Part shown: positions 23,288-31,030 of the stretch, one piece after another
How the letters are laid out: the number at the start of each line of letters is the position of its first letter
Numbering within the stretch: position 1 is the first letter of the stretch
Source of the DNA: Croceibacterium_A sp039920345
GTDB taxonomy: Bacteria > Pseudomonadota > Alphaproteobacteria > Sphingomonadales > Sphingomonadaceae
Length of the DNA stretch: 39,602 nucleotides
Assembly (NCBI GenBank): GCA_039920345.1
Contig: JBDSDZ010000057.1
Coordinates: forward strand, 1-39,602
Direction: 5' to 3'
The notes under the pieces: generated by a model
Seen by the model: only the letters and a program-made list of their open reading frames with translations
Databases searched by the model: none
Told to the model about the DNA's origin: nothing
Position numbers and translations under genes: made by a program

Positions 23288-24160
23288 TCACGACAGCCCC
23301 AGGACCCGCGCGGCATTGTCTTTCAAGATGCCGGGCATCACTTCCTCGCGGAAGCCGACTTCCTGCGCGGCAGCGATCCACTTGTCGGGGTGGATCAGCG
23401 GGAAGTCGCTGCCGAACAGCATCTTATGTTTCAGCTGGGTGTTGGCGTACTGGATCACCTGCTTGGGGAAGTACTTCGGGCTCCACCCACTGAGATCGAT
23501 GAACACGTTGTCCTTGTGCATCGCCATGCTCAGGCTCTGGTCGACCCAGGGCCAGCTTGGGTGGGCGAGGATGATCTTCATGTCGGGAAAATCAACCGCG
23601 ACGTCGTCGATCAGCATCGGCTCGCCGTACTTGAGCCGCATGCCGCCGCCGCCGCGCATCCCGGTGCCCATGCCCGAATGGCCGGTGTGGAAGATCACCG
23701 GCAGTTTATACTCATTGATCACTTCGTAGATCGGATAGGCCATCCGGTCCGCCGGGTGCGCGTTCTGCGCGATGCCGTGGAACTTGAAGCCCTTGACCCC
23801 GAAATTCTCGACCAGGTCGCGCGCCTCGCGGGCACCGTACTTGCCCTTGTGCGGATCGATGCTGGCAAAGGCGATACAGATGTCATCGTTCTTCGCGGCT
23901 TGCTCCGCGACCTCGTAATTCGAGACCCGCTTGGCGCCCATCGCGCTTTCACAATCGACCGTGAACAGCACCAGCGCGATCTGGGTTTCGCGGTAAAGCT
24001 CGATGATTTCGGGCATTTTCGGCCGTTCGCGCGGCGCCTTGAAATAGGCGCTGGCGGCATCGAAGAACTTGCCCATCACCGGGTCTTCCGGATCGTGGCA
24101 CGATACTTCCGCGTGCACGTGGACGTCGATGGCGCGGATTTTCTGCAGGTCGATGGGCAC
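23288..24160 (-). CDS. Amidohydrolase superfamily protein (possible beta-ketoacyl-CoA hydrolase)
   Basis: A 290-residue TIM-barrel metal hydrolase. The metal ligands are visible in order: DVHVHAE (His14, His16), GFKFHG, IFHTGHSG, ILAHPSWP and the catalytic aspartate of LFGSDFPL. It looks like the ACMSD/LigW branch that includes decarboxylases and the enzyme annotated 4-hydroxyphenyl-beta-ketoacyl-CoA hydrolase in p-coumarate breakdown. Either activity would suit aromatic side-chain or ring metabolism here. The start is GTG 24160 with AGAGGAC upstream. It follows the aldehyde dehydrogenase gene across a terminator. Confidence 0.85.
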   Translation of the reverse strand: MPIDLQKIRAIDVHVHAEVSCHDPEDPVMGKFFDAASAYFKAPRERPKMPEIIELYRETQIALVLFTVDCESAMGAKRVSNYEVAEQAAKNDDICIAFASIDPHKGKYGAREARDLVENFGVKGFKFHGIAQNAHPADRMAYPIYEVINEYKLPVIFHTGHSGMGTGMRGGGGMRLKYGEPMLIDDVAVDFPDMKIILAHPSWPWVDQSLSMAMHKDNVFIDLSGWSPKYFPKQVIQYANTQLKHKMLFGSDFPLIHPDKWIAAAQEVGFREEVMPGILKDNAARVLGLS

Positions 24161-24182
24161 TGCGTGTCCTCTTGAAATGGCC

Positions 24183-24214
24183 GGGCCCGCCCCAGCCTTG
24201 ACCGAGGCGGGCCC
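24183..24214 (-). terminator. Hairpin terminator after the aldehyde dehydrogenase gene
   Basis: gggcccgcc (24183-24191) pairs with ggcgggccc (24206-24214): nine perfect pairs, loop of 14. It starts 17 bases beyond the aldehyde dehydrogenase stop on the minus strand and separates that gene from the amidohydrolase. Confidence 0.6.
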
Positions 24215-24230
24215 TTGTCTGTTCAGGCGA

Positions 24231-25745
24231 TCAAAGCTGGATGATGACCGTCTTGGTTTCCTGGTAGGCTTCGAGGCCCTGCTGGCCCTGCTCGCGCCCG
24301 ATTCCAGATTCCTTGTAGCCGCCGAACGGCAGCGCGGTGTCGATCGTGGCGTGGCAGTTGCCCCACACGGTGCCCGATTTGATCTTCGAGGCCAGCCGAT
24401 GCATCGCCGAGATGTCCCGCGTCCAGACCCCGGCGCCGAGGCCGAAGTTGGTGTCGTTGGCCATCTTGGCGACTTCATCGAGATCGTCAAAGCGCTGCGC
24501 CACCACGACCGGGCCGAAGATTTCCTCGCGAACAACGCTCATCTGCGGGTTCACGTTGGCGAGGATCGTCGGGTTGATGTAATAGCCGCCGGCATTCTCC
24601 GGCACGTCGCCGCCCATCACCACACTGGCGCCATCACGCTTGCCGGCTTCGATGTAGCCGAGCACCTTGTCGTGCTGTTCCTTGGAGATCAGCGGGCCCA
24701 TGTGGCCGGCCGGATCGAGGCTGGCACGCGGGCTCCAGAAGTCGGCTGTCTTGGTCATCCCCTCGAGGACGTCGTCGAAGATCGACTTGTGCGCGAACAG
24801 GCGCGAACCGGCCACGCAGACCTGGCCCGAGTTGAAGAAGATCGCGCCCGCCACGCCCGGCGCGGTGGTGGCGACATCGACATCGGGCATGACCACGACC
24901 GGGCTCTTGCCGCCCAGTTCGAGCGTCACGCGCTTCATCGTATCGGTCGCGTTCTTGTTGATCACCTTGCCGATTTCGGTCGAGCCGGTGAAGGCAACCT
25001 TGTCGACATCGGGGTGCTTGACCATCCGGTCACCCGCGGTGTGGCCGTTGCCGGTGATGATGTTGATCACGCCCGCCGGGAAGCCGGCTTCGGTGACCAG
25101 GTCGCCCAGTTTGAGCGCAGTCAGGCTGGTCTGTTCGGCCGGCTTGAGCACGGTGCAGCAGCCCGCCGCGACTGCGGGCGCAATCTTGAGGCAGGCCATC
25201 AGCAGCGGGAAGTTCCACGGCACGATCTGCGCGCAGACGCCGACGGGTTCCTTCTGGGTGTAGCTGAACACCGTGCCGGTGGGCATGGTGTAGGGCTGGA
25301 TCACCTGCCCGCCGGACTTACTGGCCCAGCCGGCCATGAAGCGGATCTGGCTGATCGCGCCCGGGATATCGACCGCGCCGGCCATCCCCTTGGGCTTGCC
25401 GTTGTCGATCGCCTCAAGCTCGGCGAACAGGTCGGCATTGGCTTCCAGCAGGTCGGCGAACTTGTGCATGATGCGTTCGCGCTGCATCGGCGGGAGGCCG
25501 TACCAGCGGTTATCGTCCACCGCCGCGCGCGCGGCGGCAACTGCCCGGTCGACATCCTTGTCCGACGCATCGACCACATGGCCGACAATCTTGCCACTCG
25601 ACGGGTCTTCGACATCGATCACCGCGTCATGCGAGGAATCGACCCATTCGCCGTTGATGAACAGCTGTGGCTTGCGCGCGAGGAAATCCTTGGCGGCCTG
25701 CGAATAGTCCCGCTGGGTGCGGTCGATGGTGGTGACTTCATTCAT
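24231..25745 (-). CDS. NAD(P)-dependent aldehyde dehydrogenase (phenylacetaldehyde/betaine-aldehyde type)
   Basis: The 504-residue protein is a full ALDH. It has IVPWNFPLLM (cofactor contact), LKPAEQTSLTA, the glycine loop FTGSTEIG, the catalytic base in TLELGGKSP, the nucleophile in FFNSGQVCVAGSR, and EEIFGPVV. It oxidises an aldehyde to an acid in the cytosol, most simply the product of the PQQ alcohol dehydrogenase encoded just upstream. The start ATG 25745 follows AAAGGAG by nine bases. A TetR-like palindrome (25826-25845) lies 81 bases upstream, nearly identical to one before the TonB receptor, so its promoter is likely repressor-controlled independently of the gene ahead. Confidence 0.95.
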   Translation of the reverse strand: MNEVTTIDRTQRDYSQAAKDFLARKPQLFINGEWVDSSHDAVIDVEDPSSGKIVGHVVDASDKDVDRAVAAARAAVDDNRWYGLPPMQRERIMHKFADLLEANADLFAELEAIDNGKPKGMAGAVDIPGAISQIRFMAGWASKSGGQVIQPYTMPTGTVFSYTQKEPVGVCAQIVPWNFPLLMACLKIAPAVAAGCCTVLKPAEQTSLTALKLGDLVTEAGFPAGVINIITGNGHTAGDRMVKHPDVDKVAFTGSTEIGKVINKNATDTMKRVTLELGGKSPVVVMPDVDVATTAPGVAGAIFFNSGQVCVAGSRLFAHKSIFDDVLEGMTKTADFWSPRASLDPAGHMGPLISKEQHDKVLGYIEAGKRDGASVVMGGDVPENAGGYYINPTILANVNPQMSVVREEIFGPVVVAQRFDDLDEVAKMANDTNFGLGAGVWTRDISAMHRLASKIKSGTVWGNCHATIDTALPFGGYKESGIGREQGQQGLEAYQETKTVIIQL

Positions 25746-25825
25746 AGCAAAGGCTCCTTTCCCGGAAGCGAATCTGTTTGTAGCCACCCTAGCAAATTAG
25801 CGGTCGGGCGGCCATTGATCCCTTT

Positions 25826-25845
25826 TTGATAACGAGCGTTACAAT
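25826..25845. promoter_or_regulatory. Palindromic operator candidate (site A) before the aldehyde dehydrogenase
   Basis: On the minus strand the site begins ATTGTAACGCTCGTT and forms an interrupted dyad around TAACG/CGTTA. The first 15 bases match site B (33577-33591) at 14 positions. It lies 81 bases upstream of the start codon, in the 122-base gap after the PQQ dehydrogenase gene. Confidence 0.65.
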
Positions 25846-25867
25846 TGCGCCGCAAGTCTGTCGAATC

Positions 25868-28048
25868 TTAAGCGCCGCCGGGCGGGCGCGGAACCGGACG
25901 AGCCGTTGTCCGGCTGGTCAGCGCCAGGTCCTCGTTGGCGCGCTTGAGCACGTATTGCCGGATTGCCTCGGCGTCGTCTGGCGTCACGGCTTGTTTGAAC
26001 GAGACCATGCCGTCGTGCCGCAAGGCGCCGTCGATCACGATCGCCTCGACCGCGTTGGCATCGCCGATCGCCGCCGAGTAGCGCAAGTCGGGGTTGAGCG
26101 TGCCCGCTATCGCCGCATCGCCGTGGCACACGCTGCAGTAACGGCCAAACAGCGCGCCGCCGCGAGCGACTTGCGCCTCGGTACCGGTGAAGGCCGGCGG
26201 ATCGAGCACCAGTGCCTGCATCGGCGGCGCAAGTGGCAGCTTGGCGGTTCCGTCGAGCTTGAACACCAGCAACCGGCTGATGTTGCGCGGGCGGCCGGAC
26301 TTGGACGCAAGGATGCCGGGCGCGATGTCCCACACGCCGCCCCAACCCGCGAGAATGGCGACGTATTGCTCGCCATCGATGGCATAAGTCATCGGCGCGG
26401 CAATGATCCCGGTCTGTGCCGGGAACGACCACAGCTTGCTGCCGCTATTGGCCGCATAAGCGACGAAGTTTTCGCGCGCATTGCCCTGGAACACCAGGTT
26501 ACCCGCGGTTGCCAACGTGCCGCCGTTCCACGGCCCGTCGAAATCGACCCGCCACGCTTCCTTCCTGGCCACCGGGTCCCACGCCACCAGCGCGCCGGTG
26601 GTCGATTGCAAGATCTGCTCGCGCACTTCGGGGATCGCCGGCATCGCCGTGCCGGCCGAATCGATGCCCGTCTGGAAGCCGATGTCCGATGCCTGCCAGT
26701 TCTTTTGCGCGAGGTAAGGGAAGCCGGCGATATTGGCCGGAATGTACATCAGCCCGGTCTGCTGGCTGAAGCTCATCGGCTGCCATGAATGCGCCCCGCC
26801 CGCGCCCGGCAGCGAGACCCATTGCTTGCCGGTCTGTTCGTAGCGGGCTTCGGGATTGATTTGCGGACGGCCGGTCGCGGGATCGATCCCGGTGGTCCAG
26901 TTCTGCACCGTCCACGGGGTACCGCTGAGGAACTGCCCGGTCTTGGCGTCGAGAATATAGAAATAGCCGTTCTTGGGCGCGTGCAGCAGGACCCGCTTCT
27001 GCGCCCCATCGATGGTCATGTCGGCCATCGTGATCTGGGCATCGGAATCGTAGTCCCAGCGATCTTCAGGGGTTTCCTGGAAGTGCCACGCATATTCGCC
27101 GGTGTCGGCGTTCACCGCCACGATCGACGAAGTGTAGAGGTTGTCGCCCGCGCCTGCCGCGCCTGCCGCCTTATCGCGGCCATTGGCGGCGGGGTTCCAC
27201 GGCTCTGCGTTACCGGTACCGAAGAACACCAGGTTGGTCGCGGGATCGTAAGTGATCGCGTCCCACACGGTGCCGCCGCCGCCCAGCTTCCACCATTCAC
27301 CGCCCCAAGTCTGGGCGGCGCGCTTCATCGCGTCATTCTCTGAACCGTCAGCCGGATTGCCGGGCACGGTGTGGAAGCGCCACAGCTCCTCGCCGGTCGC
27401 CCAGTCGAACGCCGCGATGAACCCGCGCGCGCGGTATTCCGCCCCGCCCGAGCCGATCAGGATCTTGCCCTTGGCCACGCGCGGCGCGCCGGTGATGGTG
27501 TAACTGGTGTGATCGGGCACCACGTCCTTCGACCACGCGACCGCGCCAGTTTTCTGGTCGAGCGCGATCAGCCGCCCGTCGAGCGAGGCGACATAGACCT
27601 TGTCGCCATAGAGCGCGACGCCGCGGTTGACCGCGTCGCAGCAGGCCACTGGCAGCGTCTCGCGCGGGACCTTGGGATCGTATGACCATTTGAGCGCGCC
27701 GGTGCGCGCGTCATAGGCCTTCACCATCGACCACGCGGTCGACACGTACAGGACGCCGTCGTGCATCAGCGGGGTCGCTTCTTGCCCGCGCGCCGTTTCA
27801 AGGTCGGCATACCAGGCGAGGCCCAGCTGGCCGATGTTCTGGTCGCGGATCTGGGTCAGCGGGCTGAACCGCTGTTCGCCATAGTCGCGTCCGTAAGTCA
27901 GCCACTCGTTGCCGTCGGCCGCCGCGATCATGGCGTCAGTCACGCCGCTGGTCGGCACGGCCGAGGGTTCGGCCGTGGTGGCGGCCATATTGCAGGCTGA
28001 CAGGGCCAGCGCGGCGAAGGCGGCAACGATCCAATTGGCAGGCTTCAT
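25868..28048 (-). CDS. Quinohemoprotein (PQQ and heme c) alcohol dehydrogenase with lanthanide-type signature
   Basis: A 726-residue type II PQQ alcohol dehydrogenase. The signal peptide ends LALSAC (Cys19, lipobox), implying a lipid anchor. The eight-bladed propeller has the vicinal disulfide Cys136-Cys137, metal ligands Glu204 (GAEYR) and Asn280 (GTGN), and catalytic Asp332 in RWDYDS. A C-terminal cytochrome c domain has CSVCH (638-642). Asp334, two after the catalytic aspartate, is the residue that marks lanthanide-using enzymes such as XoxF; calcium-type quinohemoproteins usually have Thr or Ser there. Heme passes electrons to the periplasmic respiratory chain. The start is ATG 28048 with AAGGGGGA upstream. 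It follows two GST genes with 11 bases spacing. Confidence 0.94.
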   Translation of the reverse strand: MKPANWIVAAFAALALSACNMAATTAEPSAVPTSGVTDAMIAAADGNEWLTYGRDYGEQRFSPLTQIRDQNIGQLGLAWYADLETARGQEATPLMHDGVLYVSTAWSMVKAYDARTGALKWSYDPKVPRETLPVACCDAVNRGVALYGDKVYVASLDGRLIALDQKTGAVAWSKDVVPDHTSYTITGAPRVAKGKILIGSGGAEYRARGFIAAFDWATGEELWRFHTVPGNPADGSENDAMKRAAQTWGGEWWKLGGGGTVWDAITYDPATNLVFFGTGNAEPWNPAANGRDKAAGAAGAGDNLYTSSIVAVNADTGEYAWHFQETPEDRWDYDSDAQITMADMTIDGAQKRVLLHAPKNGYFYILDAKTGQFLSGTPWTVQNWTTGIDPATGRPQINPEARYEQTGKQWVSLPGAGGAHSWQPMSFSQQTGLMYIPANIAGFPYLAQKNWQASDIGFQTGIDSAGTAMPAIPEVREQILQSTTGALVAWDPVARKEAWRVDFDGPWNGGTLATAGNLVFQGNARENFVAYAANSGSKLWSFPAQTGIIAAPMTYAIDGEQYVAILAGWGGVWDIAPGILASKSGRPRNISRLLVFKLDGTAKLPLAPPMQALVLDPPAFTGTEAQVARGGALFGRYCSVCHGDAAIAGTLNPDLRYSAAIGDANAVEAIVIDGALRHDGMVSFKQAVTPDDAEAIRQYVLKRANEDLALTSRTTARPVPRPPGGA

Positions 28049-28059
28049 GCAGTCCCCCT

Positions 28060-28863
28060 TCAACCCCAGCGATTGATTTCCGGCCCCGGCGCGAAAATTG
28101 TGTTCGGATCGCCCTGGTCGGCCAGAGCGAGTACCTTGGCGACACTCGGACGTGTCCCGACGCGATCAAGCCACGCAACGCAAGCATCACGCCGCATAAA
28201 GGCGTCATGTTCCAGGAAACGCATGGGATTGAGCCAAGCATAAGTTTCAAGGTCGGCAATCGAGAACGCGCCCATCAACCACTCGCGCCCGTCTGCGAGC
28301 TGATTCTCGACCCGCTCGGCGAACTGCGCGACCTTGGCCTTGCTGTCCTCGACTTTGGCGGCGTCAACCGCTCCGTCGAACAATTCCTGCCAGCGTTCGC
28401 GCAGATCGCTACTCCGAATGGGGCTAACCATCTCCGTGAATTGAGCGGGTGTGAGGCCATCAAGCTTCTGTCGCTGTGACCACGCTATGTTGCCAAGGTA
28501 GGCGGATGCGGGGGCGAGCCGCTCGGTGGCCTGACGGCACCACATCCGCATTTGCCAGCGCGCATAAGCATCCGGTGGCTGCAAGCCGCAGCCGCCCGTT
28601 GCCTCATCAAAATATTGCGCGAGGAAGACCGACTCGCTCAACGCCTCGCCGCCTATCACCAGCACAGGACCCTCGCCCTCGACCGCGAAGTCCAAGGCTT
28701 GGGAATCCTCGATACCGGGCAAGGTGTGCCGCTCGCCGTAGATTAGCCGGACTTGCCGACATTCTATCCCAAGGCCGCTCTCCTCGAGCGCAGCTAGAAC
28801 GGCGAGCGAAGGGCCATTCGGGCCGCCGTGATAGAGGACGGGGGCAGAGCTTTGCCGCGCCAT
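28060..28863 (-). CDS. Divergent glutathione S-transferase
   Basis: The protein has 267 residues. An N-terminal thioredoxin-like domain (APVLYHGGPNGPSLAVLAALEESGL, then GEGPVLVIGGEALSESVFLAQYFDE) is followed by an all-helical domain ending with FSIADLETYAWLNPMRFL, the conserved GST N-capping region. The usual catalytic Ser/Tyr is not obvious; GPNGPS may supply it. It is less like LigF than the other two. It may process glutathione conjugates. Its ATG shares a base with the stop of the preceding GST (TGATG), so the two are coupled, and the PQQ dehydrogenase follows. Confidence 0.8.
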   Translation of the reverse strand: MARQSSAPVLYHGGPNGPSLAVLAALEESGLGIECRQVRLIYGERHTLPGIEDSQALDFAVEGEGPVLVIGGEALSESVFLAQYFDEATGGCGLQPPDAYARWQMRMWCRQATERLAPASAYLGNIAWSQRQKLDGLTPAQFTEMVSPIRSSDLRERWQELFDGAVDAAKVEDSKAKVAQFAERVENQLADGREWLMGAFSIADLETYAWLNPMRFLEHDAFMRRDACVAWLDRVGTRPSVAKVLALADQGDPNTIFAPGPEINRWG

Positions 28864-29630
28864 CAGGCGAACTCCTCCATGATCGCGATGAAGCGGTCGG
28901 TGAAACGGCCCGAACCCATGGCCCAGGTGCGTTGCACTGCGGGCCGCCGGTAGACCGTCCTTAGCCAGCGCCACAGGTTCGGGGTCTTGTCCGCCCCCAC
29001 AAGGTCGGGATTTCCGACGGGCAGCATGTAGGTGGAATTGAAGATGTTGATATCGGCCAGCGAGTACTGATCGCTCGCAATATATTCTCGCTTGCCGAGC
29101 TCCTCCTCGATCATCGCCACGCCGTGCCCCACGCGGCGCCTGCTTTCGGCGAGTTCGGCCTCGCTGAACTCGGCGAACATTGCCTTGCGCCATGCCGTGC
29201 GTCGCTCGGGAAGCGGAATGCGGGCGATCATCGCCTCGCGTTCCTGTTCCGACTTTTCGGCAAGCGCCGGGCCAATGAAGGTGCACCAACCGATCATCGA
29301 GAAACTCGGACCGAGCCACTGATCCATGAACTTCATCCACCAGCGAATCCGCCAGCGATCGCGCGGGTCGGCGGGCATCAGGGCAGGACCGCCGAACGCT
29401 TCGTCGACATATTCCATGATCGCGGTGCTTTCGGTCAGCACTCGCTCACCGTGAAGCATCGCAGGGATCGTGCCCTGCGGGTTGATCGCGAGGTATTCAG
29501 GCTGGTGCTGATCGAACGTCAGCATGTTGATGTAGTGGCTGTTCCAGGCCACGCCCTTTTCCTCGAGCGCCAGCATCGGCTTGCCCGAGTTGGCGTTCGG
29601 CTCCCAGTGGTAGAGCGTGACTTCAGCCAT
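28863..29630 (-). CDS. Glutathione S-transferase, beta-etherase-like
   Basis: A 255-residue GST with EVTLYHWEPNANSGKPMLALEEKGV at the N-terminus (the ANS motif can hold the catalytic serine or asparagine), the conserved INPQGTIPAML with cis-proline, LTESTAIMEYVDEAF, and a helical domain with LADINIFNSTY. The layout and the ANS-K/L-P motif resemble the LigE/LigF family seen at 21.3-22.1 kb, so an ether-cleaving or glutathione-removing role is plausible. It heads a three-gene coupled run (GST, GST, PQQ dehydrogenase) and is divergent from the MetE-like gene across 215 bases. The start is ATG 29630 with GGAGAGG upstream. Confidence 0.82.
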   Translation of the reverse strand: MAEVTLYHWEPNANSGKPMLALEEKGVAWNSHYINMLTFDQHQPEYLAINPQGTIPAMLHGERVLTESTAIMEYVDEAFGGPALMPADPRDRWRIRWWMKFMDQWLGPSFSMIGWCTFIGPALAEKSEQEREAMIARIPLPERRTAWRKAMFAEFSEAELAESRRRVGHGVAMIEEELGKREYIASDQYSLADINIFNSTYMLPVGNPDLVGADKTPNLWRWLRTVYRRPAVQRTWAMGSGRFTDRFIAIMEEFA

Positions 29631-29845
29631 GACCTCTCCGCGCGCCACCTGACGGAGGCCCATTTTTATCAGCGCTGCTTGGATTGCGGCACGGCTCCGG
29701 TCAAGCGCGCGAAGCATGCGGCGGTTCGTGCAATTGCCTGTTGTGGCAGTGCACCATTTTCGGGTATCGAGGCACTGTCAGTCGAGCGCGAGCCCGCGTT
29801 ATGACCCTGGCTCAAAGATTTCTCTTTGCCAGACAGGACAATTCC

Positions 29846-30976
29846 ATGACTACCAAATTGCCGTCCCGCGCCGACCATGTCGGCTCGTTCCTGCGTCCGC
29901 GCAGCGTACTCGAAGCCCGCGAACACCGCGCCGCGGCCAATATCGATCATGCCGAACTGCGCGATATCGAAGATGCCGCCATTGCCGAATTGGTCAAATG
30001 GCAGGAGGCTCTCGGACTCAAGGCCATCACCGATGGCGAATTTCGCCGCTTCTTTTTCCACACCGATTTCCTGCTCAAGCTCGACGGGGTCGAAGAGCAT
30101 GGCGGCATCGCCAAGGCGTTCAAGAACGACGCCGGCAAGGACGTCCATTTCGCGCCGCCCAAAATGGTCGTCACGGGCAAGATCCGCCACGTGAAGCCGA
30201 TCCAGCTGGCCGACTTCGAGTATCTCAAGGGCCTGACCAGCGAGACCCCCAAGGTTGCCATCCCGAGCCCGACCATGCTGCACTTCCGCGCCGGGCGCGA
30301 AGGCATCCCGCAAGATGTCTATCCCACGATGGACGAGTTCTACGCCGATGTTGCCACTGCCTACCGCGCCGAAATCGAAAGTCTGGCCGATGCCGGTTGC
30401 CGCTACATCCAGATGGACGACACCAACTTGGCGTACTTGTGTGACGATACCCACCGGGCCGACGCCAAGGCCCGCGGAATGGATCCCGACGATACTCCTC
30501 GCCAGTATGCCAAGCTGATCAACGAGAGTTTCAAGTCCGCTCCGGCCGACATGATCAAGGCGATCCACTTGTGCCGCGGCAACTTCCGTTCGAGCTGGGC
30601 GGCCGAAGGCGGCTACGAACCTGTCGCCGAGATCATGTTTAACGATCTCGATATCGATGCGTTCTTCCTCGAGTACGATGATCCCCGCTCGGGTGACTTT
30701 GCCCCGCTGCGGTTCCTGCCCAAGGGCAAGACCGTGGTCCTGGGCCTAGTCACCACCAAGCTGGGCGAGCTCGAAACCAAGGACGACGTGAAGCGCCGGA
30801 TCGACGAGGCGACCAAGTTCGTCGACATCGACCAGCTCGCGCTGAGCCCGCAATGCGGCTTTGCCAGCACCGTCCACGGCAACGACATCACAACCGAACA
30901 GCAGGCCGAAAAAATCCGCCTGGTGATCGAGGTGGCCGAAGAAGTCTGGGGCTCGGTCCCGGCAATGGCCGGCTGA
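29846..30976 (+). CDS. Short MetE-like cobalamin-independent methyltransferase (YxjG/YxjH type)
   Basis: The protein has 376 residues, only the C-terminal catalytic half of MetE. It opens SRADHVGSFLRPRSVLEA and EDAAIAELVKWQEALGLKAITDGEFRR, the standard start of the short family. Zinc ligands are present: the HxC pair in AIHLCRGNF and the cysteine in ALSPQCGF, with the acidic FLEYDD between. Relatives transfer methyl groups to homocysteine or resemble epoxyalkane:coenzyme M transferase; the donor for the short forms is often uncertain. Next to a ligM gene it may drain 5-methyl-THF or a related methyl donor, which is inference. It ends at a strong terminator. Confidence 0.88.
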   Translation: MTTKLPSRADHVGSFLRPRSVLEAREHRAAANIDHAELRDIEDAAIAELVKWQEALGLKAITDGEFRRFFFHTDFLLKLDGVEEHGGIAKAFKNDAGKDVHFAPPKMVVTGKIRHVKPIQLADFEYLKGLTSETPKVAIPSPTMLHFRAGREGIPQDVYPTMDEFYADVATAYRAEIESLADAGCRYIQMDDTNLAYLCDDTHRADAKARGMDPDDTPRQYAKLINESFKSAPADMIKAIHLCRGNFRSSWAAEGGYEPVAEIMFNDLDIDAFFLEYDDPRSGDFAPLRFLPKGKTVVLGLVTTKLGELETKDDVKRRIDEATKFVDIDQLALSPQCGFASTVHGNDITTEQQAEKIRLVIEVAEEVWGSVPAMAG

Positions 30977-30980
30977 TACA

Positions 30981-31010
30981 AAAAGGGCGGCCTTTGGGGG
31001 CCGCCCTTTT
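30981..31010. terminator. Bidirectional rho-independent terminator between the MetE-like gene and the TonB receptor
   Basis: aaaagggcggcc (30981-30992) pairs perfectly with ggccgccctttt (30999-31010) around a 6-base loop. The stem ends in four T on each strand, so it can stop transcription of both convergent genes. Confidence 0.9.
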
Positions 31011-31030
31011 CACTTGTGCCGTACGCCAGT

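Noticed and set aside
23181..23381. Minus-strand frame containing VIPDLIRDP
   Set aside because: The peptide is translated from the dispersed palindrome and is a known kind of false gene call.
24069..25829. 586-residue plus-strand frame
   Set aside because: Shadow of the aldehyde dehydrogenase and amidohydrolase genes, without recognisable motifs.
29684..29845. SAM riboswitch before the MetE-like gene
   Set aside because: Hairpins are present, but I could not match any known SAM or SAH riboswitch core.
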